Shown here: piece after piece, positions 39,836-47,391 of the stretch | Layout of the letters: every line of letters begins with the position of its first letter | Position numbering within the stretch: the first letter of the stretch is position 1 | NCBI GenBank assembly: GCA_964505535.1 | Contig: CAZDIU010000007.1 | Span: 1 to 47,391 of the forward strand | Source of the DNA: JAABRU01 sp964505535 | GTDB lineage: Bacteria; Desulfobacterota; Desulfobacteria; Desulfobacterales; Desulfococcaceae | Reading direction: 5' to 3' | DNA length: 47,391 bases | Notes under the pieces: model-generated | Databases searched by the model: none | Told to the model about the DNA's origin: nothing | What the model saw: the letters and a program-made list of their open reading frames with translations, nothing else | Translations under genes and position numbers: made by a program

Positions 39836-41896
39836 TCATTCCTCTCCCTGTTCGGATTTGGCCAGCGCATCCAGCCAGTCCCTGACAAGAATGTCAAGTT
39901 CCTCTTTTTCCTTTTCCGCAATCCCCCTGGGATCAAAACGGCAGCGATAGTGGATATCCAAAATGTTCTCCACAGATAATAAGGATGTTCCATGAAACAG
40001 GGGGAAAGGTGCGGTTTCCCGGATATGCCGAAGCCACCGGGACAGAGGCTGTCCGGGCCGCCTTTGAAAGCCCATCATGTTCAGACGCTTTTCTATTTGA
40101 TAAAAAGGGGAATCCTTTCCCATGGGAGATGAAAATTCTCCGGGTTTTTCTCCGGATTCCGCCAACATGCTGATCCGTTTTTTCTGCCAGAGGCGGCGGG
40201 CCGGAATCAGCATCAGCGGAATGATCAGCCAGACCGGCCAGTTGGGAAATTCCTGTCTTTCCGTATTCCACTGCCAGCGGGAAAAGCAAAAGCCCATCCA
40301 GTATCCCAGATCGCTGAGGAACTGCCAGGAGGAGACAGCCTCCTCCTCATCCTGACGCCAGTTTCCGGGCGTATAATCAGCATCCTGCCAGGAATCATTG
40401 AGCCAGACCAGAGCCCAAGCATGCGCATGCCTCTCCCGGACAACGATCTGCTTTTCCAGTTCACTGTATTCATGCGCTGAAAAACCGATGGCATACCGGG
40501 CAGGTATGCCTGCTGCCCGTAAAAGGAGAACAGCGGCAGTGGCAAAATATTCGCAGTGGCCTGTATGGGATCGGAGAAGAAAATCAGCCAGGGGTGTGGG
40601 AAACTGACCCGGATCCAGACGCAGGGAATAGGAAAATCTGTCTGTGAAAAAACTTTCCAGAATTTTGAGAACATCCTGGGGATCTGCCGCTGCAAGCCCC
40701 AGTTCTCCGGCTGTCTGAAACACCGCGGGCTGTTCCCTTTCCGGAATCACCAGATCCTCTTTTCCCGGAGGACTGTCAGTCGGTCCGGAGCCAAAACGGG
40801 CATTGTATACCACCAGTCCCGGCCCCTCATTCACTTTTACTGCACCAAAATGATTCCGGGATGCCTGCATGACCGGGAGATTTTCAATTTGGAAGACACC
40901 CGCGGGAAGTTTCAGCATCCCTCTTCCCTCTTTCAGGGAAAGAGAGACCTGAACCTGCTGCTGATTTTTCTGATACGGCCCGGTGTTCCATGTGCTGCCG
41001 TCCAATTCCGGCTCCAGATCCTCAAAACCGGAATCTGAGGAAAACCATTTGGAAAAATTGTATTTGTTATAGGATGCCTCCCGCAGCAGAAGAGGCAGCG
41101 CGGTATCCGCTTCCGGATGCACACGGAAAAGAATCCGGTTGGACGGTTTGAGGTTTCCAATATAACCGATGGCCGTGATGTTTTCATAGGGATCCGGGTC
41201 ATCCCGGTCCAGACTGTAAAACCATTCCAGTCCCCTGACTTCCAGAATCTGCTGGAGAAGGTTCAGCCCCCTGTGCCCCGCGTATCCGGCTGTGCAGATC
41301 GCAAGATACAGACAAATCCACAGCAAAGGGGAAAAGCGCCTGGGACGGATGGAAAGAAGTGCCCATGCGGAAAGAAAAATCATCCCCAGATAAAAACGGT
41401 CATCCCGGATATTGGCAAACCCGGTGCAGACAATGGAAAGCCCAAAATAGGGCCAGTTGAGGTTGATAACGATCGGGGCCTCTTTTTTTCCCGGAATTTT
41501 CCGCTTTCGCATCAGAAGAGAAATGGCACTGATGTCTGTTTCTCCCCGGATATGGAAGTTCTGGGCAAGAATCAGAGGGAAAAACGCCATGGGAAGCCAT
41601 TGCAGAAGGATAAAGATGATATAGACCGAACGGTGAACCACAAACAGATAAACAGCCATGCCGATGAATATCAGCGCGCAGAGATCGGAAATCCGGTTGA
41701 ATTCCTGCGCGGAAAAATCCCATCGGATCCGGATATGGGGGACAGCCTCAAGTATCAATGCCATGAGCACGGCCATGTGCAGGAGGCCGCCCTGCCATCC
41801 CCAGAAAAGCAGGGCGGCGCCCATCAGAAAAGGAGGCGGATTTCTTTTGTTTAAGACAGTATCCGGATGATACATCTTTTGTTTCATTCTTTTCAT
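39836..41896 (-). CDS. TgpA-like membrane transglutaminase
   Basis: 686 residues. Several N-terminal membrane helices (~20-225; MGAALLFWGWQGGLLHMAVL, VYIIFILLQWLPMAFFPLIL) form a DUF3488-like region. A large extracytoplasmic transglutaminase core follows with RSHTGHCEYFATAAVLLLRA (Cys), RHAHAWALVWLNDSW (His) and WQDADYTPG (Asp), a complete triad. One more helix (WPVWLIIPLMLIPARRLW) and a DUF4129-like cytoplasmic tail end the protein. TgpA of Pseudomonas is an essential periplasmic transglutaminase. Transcribed alone here; the usual MoxR/DUF58 partners are not adjacent. Confidence 0.92.
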   Translation of the reverse strand: MKRMKQKMYHPDTVLNKRNPPPFLMGAALLFWGWQGGLLHMAVLMALILEAVPHIRIRWDFSAQEFNRISDLCALIFIGMAVYLFVVHRSVYIIFILLQWLPMAFFPLILAQNFHIRGETDISAISLLMRKRKIPGKKEAPIVINLNWPYFGLSIVCTGFANIRDDRFYLGMIFLSAWALLSIRPRRFSPLLWICLYLAICTAGYAGHRGLNLLQQILEVRGLEWFYSLDRDDPDPYENITAIGYIGNLKPSNRILFRVHPEADTALPLLLREASYNKYNFSKWFSSDSGFEDLEPELDGSTWNTGPYQKNQQQVQVSLSLKEGRGMLKLPAGVFQIENLPVMQASRNHFGAVKVNEGPGLVVYNARFGSGPTDSPPGKEDLVIPEREQPAVFQTAGELGLAAADPQDVLKILESFFTDRFSYSLRLDPGQFPTPLADFLLRSHTGHCEYFATAAVLLLRAAGIPARYAIGFSAHEYSELEKQIVVRERHAHAWALVWLNDSWQDADYTPGNWRQDEEEAVSSWQFLSDLGYWMGFCFSRWQWNTERQEFPNWPVWLIIPLMLIPARRLWQKKRISMLAESGEKPGEFSSPMGKDSPFYQIEKRLNMMGFQRRPGQPLSRWLRHIRETAPFPLFHGTSLLSVENILDIHYRCRFDPRGIAEKEKEELDILVRDWLDALAKSEQGEE

Positions 41897-42150
41897 ACTT
41901 ATTGTATAACGGTTCAGGCTTCAGATGCCCGGAACCCCGAACGGAACCTCTGTGAGACTTGAAATTTGTCCGGAAAACAGTCCCAAACTTTCAGTTTGGG
42001 ACTCCATAAATGTCATAACGCAATGGCAATGAATTTTCGCATGGGAATAAAATTCAGCCAATCTGCCCGGTCAGGACCGGACATCTGAAACCTATTGTAC
42101 ATCTGTTTTCCCATATTGCCAATATCCATTGCTGAGGAGCACTTATCTGC
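41897..42150. other. Divergent gap with a palindrome
   Basis: Contains GTCCCAAACTTTCAGTTTGG followed by GAC (around 41974-41999), related to the inverted repeat at 9374-9422. No gene. Confidence 0.45.
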
Positions 42151-43224
42151 ATGAGAAAAAAAAATTCTGATACAAAAATGAGAAAAATGCCCCTGTATTT
42201 CCACAGATCCAACGGGGTGGCAGACAGAGCCATAGAGGATCTGATGCATCTGGTGGGCGGCATCCGCAAACCCAAATATATCCGTGAAATGATCATCGCT
42301 GCACTCAAGGCCGGTCAGGAAGATGAAAACAGCGCGGATCTCAAACTGATGAACACCACCCTGAAAGAAATGCGTTTTACCGGCAAGGTGTTCGGCCCGT
42401 ACAGACATGTGAAAAAGGTGACAGTTTTCGGATCTGCCCGTGCCCGCTCACATGAGCCGGCATACCGGACAGCAGTGGAAATGGGACACAAACTTCGGGA
42501 AGCCGGATACATGGTCATTACCGGAGGCGGCCCCGGCATCATGCAGGCTGTCAACGAAGGAGCAGGCGCGGATTATTCCTTTGGGGTCAACATCCGTCTG
42601 CCCTTTGAGCAGAAAAACAATCCTGTGATTGACGGCAATCCCAAAACCCTTACCTACAAATACTTTTTTAACCGCAAGGTGGCCTTTATCAAGGAGGCCC
42701 ACGCGGTGGTTCTGTTTCCGGGCGGATTCGGCACGCTGGATGAAGCCATGGAAACCCTGATGCTGGTGCAGACAGGCAAACGCAATATGATTCCCCTGGT
42801 TTTCATTGATCCGCCCGGCAGCAGTTACTGGTCACGCTGGCTGGAATTTATCCGCACAGAGCTGACACAGCAGGGATTTATCAGTCCGGATGATTTCAAT
42901 CTGTTTGTGCGCCTTGCCTCTGTGGAAGATACGGTGGAGCACATCAACCGGTTTTATTACCGGTATCACAGTCTCCGTTATGTCAGGGAGCAGCTTCTCA
43001 TCCGCATGCTTTCTGAAATCCCGGAACGGATCATTGCGGAAATGAAAGCGGATTTTGCCGATATTCTGACACCGGGCGGGACCATAGCCATGTCCTGCAC
43101 GCTGCCCGAGGAATCCGAGGAACCGGAAATCGCACATCTTCCCCGGCTGCTCATTGACTTCAACCGGATCTCCTTTGGCAGACTCCGGCTGCTCATTGAT
43201 CGGATTAACTCTGATGCGTTCTGA
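42151..43224 (+). CDS. LOG-family protein (TIGR00730, lysine-decarboxylase-like fold)
   Basis: 357 residues. Central Rossmann domain: VFGSARARSHEPAYRTAVEM, YMVITGGGPGIMQAVNEGAG, VLFPGGFGTLDEAMETLMLV (PGGxGTxxE motif) and MIPLVFID. LOG enzymes hydrolyse nucleoside 5'-monophosphates such as cytokinin precursors. Longer than simple LOG (~190-250) because of extra N- and C-terminal regions; the C-terminal ~110 residues (YYRYHSLRYVREQLLIRM) are unassigned. GAGGAG 11 nt before the ATG. Confidence 0.92.
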   Translation: MRKKNSDTKMRKMPLYFHRSNGVADRAIEDLMHLVGGIRKPKYIREMIIAALKAGQEDENSADLKLMNTTLKEMRFTGKVFGPYRHVKKVTVFGSARARSHEPAYRTAVEMGHKLREAGYMVITGGGPGIMQAVNEGAGADYSFGVNIRLPFEQKNNPVIDGNPKTLTYKYFFNRKVAFIKEAHAVVLFPGGFGTLDEAMETLMLVQTGKRNMIPLVFIDPPGSSYWSRWLEFIRTELTQQGFISPDDFNLFVRLASVEDTVEHINRFYYRYHSLRYVREQLLIRMLSEIPERIIAEMKADFADILTPGGTIAMSCTLPEESEEPEIAHLPRLLIDFNRISFGRLRLLIDRINSDAF

Positions 43225-43518
43225 GGAAACCGGAATTTCCGGATTCCGGAATCACGGAGGATATCCAATTTGTAATGGAAGGCATGAACAGACGGGAAGC
43301 CTCTTCTGCTTTTTTTTCGATAATGTCCATGTACATGGATTATGCCAAACCCAATTTGAAACAGATTCATATTTTGCCTGTCGCTTCAGGTTGCTTTCTG
43401 ATTTTTCCGGTTTCTTTCTGATGTTTTTGTTTTTTTATTCTTGATTCATCTCTTTTTTTCCCGTATAAGATAAAAATATTACCAATAATTACCCATCAGA
43501 TACGGATCAGGAGGGATT
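43225..43518. other. AT-rich upstream region of the heme/EAR protein gene
   Basis: About 294 bp, T-rich between 43360 and 43450. It probably carries the promoter of the downstream genes; no element can be fixed. Confidence 0.4.
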
Positions 43519-45645
43519 ATGTCAAAAGGGTTTGTAGCGGGAATTTCTTTGCTGTTTCTGCTGTGGGCAGCCGCTGCGTCGGCTGCGTATCACCATATGG
43601 GCGATACGGATTCCGATGTTTTTCTCAGTGTGTGGCCGGGCAAAGCCGGAGCCAAGGTGGACAGTTGCGCTTTATGCCATACCGGAGGAAAATATGAGAA
43701 AAAACCGGGTCAGTGGGTCAGCATGGGCAGTTGCCAGTGGTGTCATCATAGCTATGGTTATGATGAAAGCGGCGATATTGCCCAAACCCTGAATGCCTAT
43801 GGCCGGGATTATCTGGCAAAAGGCCGCAGTGCCTCGGCCATCAGTGCCATAGCGGAACTGGATTCGGACGGAGATGGTTATACCAACAAAAGCGAAATTG
43901 AAGCAGGGACTTATCCGGGAAATGCAGAGGATAATCCATCCCAGAAAACCGCGCCCTTCAAAGTCTATACCCGTCAGCAACTGGATTCTCTGCCGCAGCA
44001 TACCCAGTTTATGCTGATGAATACCAGCAAATCCGGTGATTTTTATGCCCAGTACTCAGGCGTTACTGTGGAAAATCTGCTGCTGGATGCAGGAATTATG
44101 GGAACTGCCACAGGCATCACGGTGTTTGCTCCGGACGGATGGGCGCAGTATCATCCTCTGGAATATGATGAAACTCCTGAAATGTACCCTGTTTTTTGGA
44201 CATATCCGGAAGCGGTTTATCAGTATACGGAGCAGGCTGATGCGGGAATATCTCCGGATACCGGCTGGTGTGATTACAGTGCATCCTCATGCGCGGGTCG
44301 GACGGCAGGGGAAAGCATAAGTGTGAAAAACGGTCTGAAAATGATTCTTGCCGGAAAAAGGGAAGGAAATAACCTTAACACCGGTTATCTTACCGAAGAT
44401 AACAAACTGGACGGAGAAGGTCCTTACCGTGTTGTGGTTCCGCAGAAATCGCCCAATCCGCCTGATCAGGCCAGCAATTCGGCAAATCAGGATGTGATCT
44501 GGCCCTACAATGAGGACTGGGATCACAATGCAGGTTCCTGCACCCGTTCAGTCACCATGATCCGGGTGGAGCCTCTGCCGGAAGGAACCACTGACATTGA
44601 TCTGCTCGAAGCCGGATGGAATTACATTGATCAGGAGAAAATCATTGTCTATGGCGCGATTGCAGGACAGGATACAGCGGCAGAAGCACTGCCTTATGAG
44701 GAAATCCAGCAGATAGACACCAATGAAGCCCGGAGTTGGGAAAGTTTTACCATTGACGGAACAGCGTATCTGGCAGCAGCCAATCAGGGCGGAAATTCTG
44801 TTATTTACCAATGGAATGGCAAATCTTTTGCAGAAATTCAGTCTGTGGAAACCAGATGGGCTGAACGATGGGAAAGTTTTGTTATCAGCGGTTCAACCTA
44901 TCTGGCACTGGCTTTGAACCGTAAAGATGAGAGTACGCGTCTCGCTGATTCTCCCATATACAAATGGAACGGGAAAAAATTTGAACTGTATCAGACTCTT
45001 CCCACACAGGGCGCTCGTGAATTTGAAAGTTTTGTCATCAGCGGAACCACCTATCTGGCTGTGGCAAACGAGCGCAATGACAGCAGCCGGAATGTGGATT
45101 CTGTCATCTACAAATGGAATGGAAGTAAATTTGCAGAATTTCAGTCTGTTCTTACCCACAGCGCACGGGACTGGGAAAGTTTTGTCATTGACGGACAGAC
45201 CTTTCTGGCTGTTGCCAACAACCAAAGTGCCACTTCCCGTGTAACAGCCTCTGACATATACAGATGGGACGGCACTTCTTTTGCAAAATTCCAATCTCTT
45301 CTCACATATGGCGCGCATGACTGTGAAAGTTTCACTGTGGGCGATCAAACCTTTCTGGCTGTTGCCAACAACAAAGATGATGAAACGCCCACGAGAAATT
45401 CTGTGATTTACAAATGGAACGGTTCCGCATTTGCTGAAAATCAGGTTATTACCACCTATGGCATACGGGATTGGGAATCTTTTGAAGCAGATGGCAATGT
45501 CTATCTGGTCGCAGCCAATGATGATGAGGAATACAGCGAAAACATTTTTTCGCGGATATACCGGATCGGAGAAAAAGCGGAAACTGAGGATACAGACAGC
45601 GGAGGCGGCAGTTCATGCTTTCTCTCAACATTGCTTGGAAAGTAG
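43519..45645 (+). CDS. Secreted protein with c-type heme motifs, EF-hand-like site and EAR beta-propeller
   Basis: 708 residues, AGGAGG before the ATG. Signal peptide (GISLLFLLWAAAASAAY). Two CxxCH motifs, CALCH and CQWCHH, near 52 and 76. An EF-hand/dockerin-like loop ELDSDGDGYTNKSEIEAG (~115). A middle domain (~155-380) with VTVENLLLDAGIMGTATG, VFAPDGWAQYHPLEYDE and DGEGPYRVVVPQKSP, similar to sulfite-oxidase-like/GEGP domains. Six EAR (EPTP) repeats start near residues 393, 436, 488, 537, 588 and 637, each like SARDWESFVIDGQTFLAVAN followed by IYKWNG. C-terminus GGGSSCFLSTLLGK resembles Gly-rich surface-sorting or anchoring tails. Surface or periplasmic, binding or redox role (inferred). 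Two tungstate-type binding proteins follow. Confidence 0.85.
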   Translation: MSKGFVAGISLLFLLWAAAASAAYHHMGDTDSDVFLSVWPGKAGAKVDSCALCHTGGKYEKKPGQWVSMGSCQWCHHSYGYDESGDIAQTLNAYGRDYLAKGRSASAISAIAELDSDGDGYTNKSEIEAGTYPGNAEDNPSQKTAPFKVYTRQQLDSLPQHTQFMLMNTSKSGDFYAQYSGVTVENLLLDAGIMGTATGITVFAPDGWAQYHPLEYDETPEMYPVFWTYPEAVYQYTEQADAGISPDTGWCDYSASSCAGRTAGESISVKNGLKMILAGKREGNNLNTGYLTEDNKLDGEGPYRVVVPQKSPNPPDQASNSANQDVIWPYNEDWDHNAGSCTRSVTMIRVEPLPEGTTDIDLLEAGWNYIDQEKIIVYGAIAGQDTAAEALPYEEIQQIDTNEARSWESFTIDGTAYLAAANQGGNSVIYQWNGKSFAEIQSVETRWAERWESFVISGSTYLALALNRKDESTRLADSPIYKWNGKKFELYQTLPTQGAREFESFVISGTTYLAVANERNDSSRNVDSVIYKWNGSKFAEFQSVLTHSARDWESFVIDGQTFLAVANNQSATSRVTASDIYRWDGTSFAKFQSLLTYGAHDCESFTVGDQTFLAVANNKDDETPTRNSVIYKWNGSAFAENQVITTYGIRDWESFEADGNVYLVAANDDEEYSENIFSRIYRIGEKAETEDTDSGGGSSCFLSTLLGK

Positions 45646-45685
45646 GACGTTTTATCATTTCAAACAATCAAAAGGAGGAATAAGG

Positions 45686-46549
45686 ATGAATATTTCACTG
45701 CGATGCAAACAGAGCTTTGTATTGTTTGCCCTTGTGTTCTTTGTTTCCACAGCATTTGCCCAAGACAAATGCACGGAGGTTTACGGCATGGGACAGAATA
45801 TGATCCGGCTGGCAACCGGAAGTCCCGGAGAACTGGGGCTGGTAAAGGCTCTGGCCGAGGAATTCAGCAAAGGCAAAGAAATCAGCCTGTGCTGGATCAA
45901 GGCCGGTTCCGGAGAATCCCTGAAACTTCTCAAGGAAAAGCAGGCGGATATGATTATGGTTCATGCGCCTGCCGCGGAAAAACAGGCAGTGGAGGAAGGA
46001 TGGGCAGTCAAACGGCATCTGATCGGTTCCAATGAATTTTACATTGTGGGACCCGAAGCCGATCCCGCTGGCATCCGCTCAGCCAAAAGTGCGGCAGAAG
46101 CCTATGCCAAAATCGCTTCATCCAAAACCCCTTTTCTGTCACGGGGGGACAATTCCGGAACCCACAAAAAGGAAATGGATGTGTGGAAAAAGGCCGGTGT
46201 GGAGCCTTCAGGTGACTGGTATGTTGTCACCAAAACCTTTATGGCAGCCACGCTGAAAAAAGCCGATGAAATGAAAGGTTACTTCATGACAGACAGCAGC
46301 ACATGGGCGGCTGTGAAAAAAGAAATGGCAAATCTGCAGATCCTTTTCCGGGGCGATCCCATGCTGATCAATACCTATCATACCCTCTGCCAGCCTGAAT
46401 CCGCAACACCCATGCAGTCATACGCTTCTGAATTTGTTGATTTTGTCATATCTGAAAAAGGACAGGAGATTACCCGAAGTTATGGTGTGCCGCTCTATGG
46501 GGAGGGGCTGTACAATGATGCAGAATATGCGAAACAGTATGACCATTAA
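45686..46549 (+). CDS. TupA-like tungstate/oxyanion-binding protein, copy 1
   Basis: 287 residues from ATG 45686 (AAAGGAGG upstream). Signal peptide (FVLFALVFFVSTAFAQ). Periplasmic binding fold: RLATGSPGELGLVKALAEEF, CWIKAGSGESLKLLKEKQAD, MIMVHAPAAEKQAVEEGWAV, NEFYIVGPEADPAGI and SRGDNSGTHKKEMDVWKKAG. It is diverged from canonical TupA in the first ligand loop (ATGSPGE in place of TTTSTDDTG), so the ligand may differ. Likely operon with the next gene (71-nt gap). Confidence 0.85.
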   Translation: MNISLRCKQSFVLFALVFFVSTAFAQDKCTEVYGMGQNMIRLATGSPGELGLVKALAEEFSKGKEISLCWIKAGSGESLKLLKEKQADMIMVHAPAAEKQAVEEGWAVKRHLIGSNEFYIVGPEADPAGIRSAKSAAEAYAKIASSKTPFLSRGDNSGTHKKEMDVWKKAGVEPSGDWYVVTKTFMAATLKKADEMKGYFMTDSSTWAAVKKEMANLQILFRGDPMLINTYHTLCQPESATPMQSYASEFVDFVISEKGQEITRSYGVPLYGEGLYNDAEYAKQYDH

Positions 46550-46620
46550 AACTGTGTTAATGCTGTGACCTGCGATGGAAAATATCGCATTGCTGATAAC
46601 TCATTGACAAAAAGGAGAAC

Positions 46621-47391
46621 ATGAAAATGAAAAAAGTGAAAGTGTTTTTTGCAGTGGCAATGCTTTGCCTGATGGCAATGCCTGTCATGGCAGAGGAAAC
46701 CCCGGTGCTGATGATGGCCACAACCACCAGCACAGATGACACGGGACTGCTGGATTATCTTGCCCCCCTGTTCAAAACTGATACCGGAGTTGAACTTCGC
46801 TGGACTGCAACCGGAACCGGAAAGGCTCTGAAAATGGGCGAAAACTGTGATGTGGATGTGCTGATGGTTCATGCGCCTGACGCGGAAATGAAATTTGTGG
46901 CAGACAGCTTTGGCACAGATCGCCGGGAAATCATGTACAATGATTTCATCCTTATCGGCCCTGAATCCGATCCTGCCGGGATCAAAGGAAAAACAGTAAA
47001 AGAAAGCCTGAAAGTCATACAGGAAAAACAGGCCGTGTTTGCCAGCCGCGGGGACAAATCCGGAACCCATCAACTGGAACTGAGTCTGTGGAAAACCGCT
47101 GAACTGACCGTGCCGGAAAAAGAGAACTGGTATGTGCAGACCGGCCAGGGAATGCTCTCAACCATCAATATTGCAGCGGAACGCAATGGATATACCATTA
47201 CAGACCGCGGAACTTATATCAAATATGAGTCTGATGCAAAAGGCAATCCTCCTCTCAAAATCCTGGTGGAAGGGGATGATGTTCTGAAGAATCAGTACAG
47301 CGTGATTGTTGTCAATCCGGAACGCTGCCCCAAGGCCAAAGCGGACTTGGCAAAAAAATTCTCGGACTGGATCCGCGGAGAAAAGGCACAG
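46621..47391 (+). CDS. tupA: Tungstate ABC transporter substrate-binding protein (cut by window edge)
   Basis: 257 codons to the last base with no stop, so the C-terminus is outside. AAAAGGAG before the ATG; signal peptide ends AMPVMAEE. TupA hallmarks: MMATTTSTDDTGLLDYLAPL, WTATGTGKALKMGENCDVDV, LMVHAPDAEMKF, IMYNDFILIGPESDPAGIKG and FASRGDKSGTHQLELSLWK. TupA binds tungstate with very high affinity for TupBC uptake; tungsten enzymes are common in anaerobes. tupB and tupC are expected just downstream. Confidence 0.93.
   Translation, partial: MKMKKVKVFFAVAMLCLMAMPVMAEETPVLMMATTTSTDDTGLLDYLAPLFKTDTGVELRWTATGTGKALKMGENCDVDVLMVHAPDAEMKFVADSFGTDRREIMYNDFILIGPESDPAGIKGKTVKESLKVIQEKQAVFASRGDKSGTHQLELSLWKTAELTVPEKENWYVQTGQGMLSTINIAAERNGYTITDRGTYIKYESDAKGNPPLKILVEGDDVLKNQYSVIVVNPERCPKAKADLAKKFSDWIRGEKAQ

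Overview
The window reads as chromosomal DNA of a Gram-negative deltaproteobacterial-type organism. A Desulfobacterales-like sulfate reducer is my best guess, by inference only. The basis is KDO synthesis (kdsB), outer-membrane lipoproteins, Tat and Sec exported proteins, a c-type-heme-motif protein, tungstate-type binding proteins, and many short palindromic and MITE-like repeats between genes. Genes are spread over both strands in small operons and many intergenic spaces hold repeats. No rRNA, tRNA, CRISPR array, transposase or integrase gene was recognised.

Layout. 1-578: 5' part of a tRNA-dihydrouridine synthase. 660-1342: a PIN-toxin/antitoxin pair. 1669-6476 (minus strand): a complete diversity-generating retroelement (DGR). 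Its target is a membrane-anchored NACHT (STAND) NTPase ending in an FGE-sulfatase/C-type-lectin domain that carries the variable repeat (VR). An HRDC accessory gene, a DGR-type reverse transcriptase and the template repeat (TR) follow. VR and TR align over 129 bp without gaps. All 14 mismatches fall on template adenines, which is the signature of mutagenic retrohoming. 6845-11803: gamma-glutamyltransferase-like enzyme, PNPOx-like flavoprotein, cobU, kdsB and a second PIN TA pair. 11944-13689: AT-rich accessory stretch with a TA-flanked MITE, a Zn-ribbon/HNH-like gene, a frameshifted HEPN-like gene and at least one integron attC-like site. 13874-20000: ABC half-exporter, then two tandem OmpA-like lipoproteins, a YfiR-family periplasmic protein and a Cache chemoreceptor. 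The last group resembles YfiBNR with a chemotaxis output.

20233-33941: two linked hypotheticals, an AIM24/TIGR00266 protein, plsY, an IspH-UbiA fusion, a YhcC-type radical SAM protein, long-form urocanase, and an ABC importer of the nitrate/sulfonate/taurine class. 34496-35221: a cold-shock protein and an RRM protein. 35385-36035: a MjaI-like restriction endonuclease with an unexpected signal peptide and no methylase beside it. 36227-43224: glycosyltransferase, Mth938/transglutaminase pair, IHF/HU subunit coupled to a winged-helix membrane protein, TgpA-like transglutaminase and a LOG-family protein. 43519-end: a secreted protein with CxxCH motifs and an EAR beta-propeller, followed by two tandem TupA-like binding proteins, the second cut by the window edge.

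The most notable system is the DGR directed at a STAND NTPase. It appears built to diversify the ligand-sensing end of a defence- or signalling-type switch. The YfiB/YfiR/chemoreceptor cluster and the exported MjaI-like nuclease are the next most unusual items.
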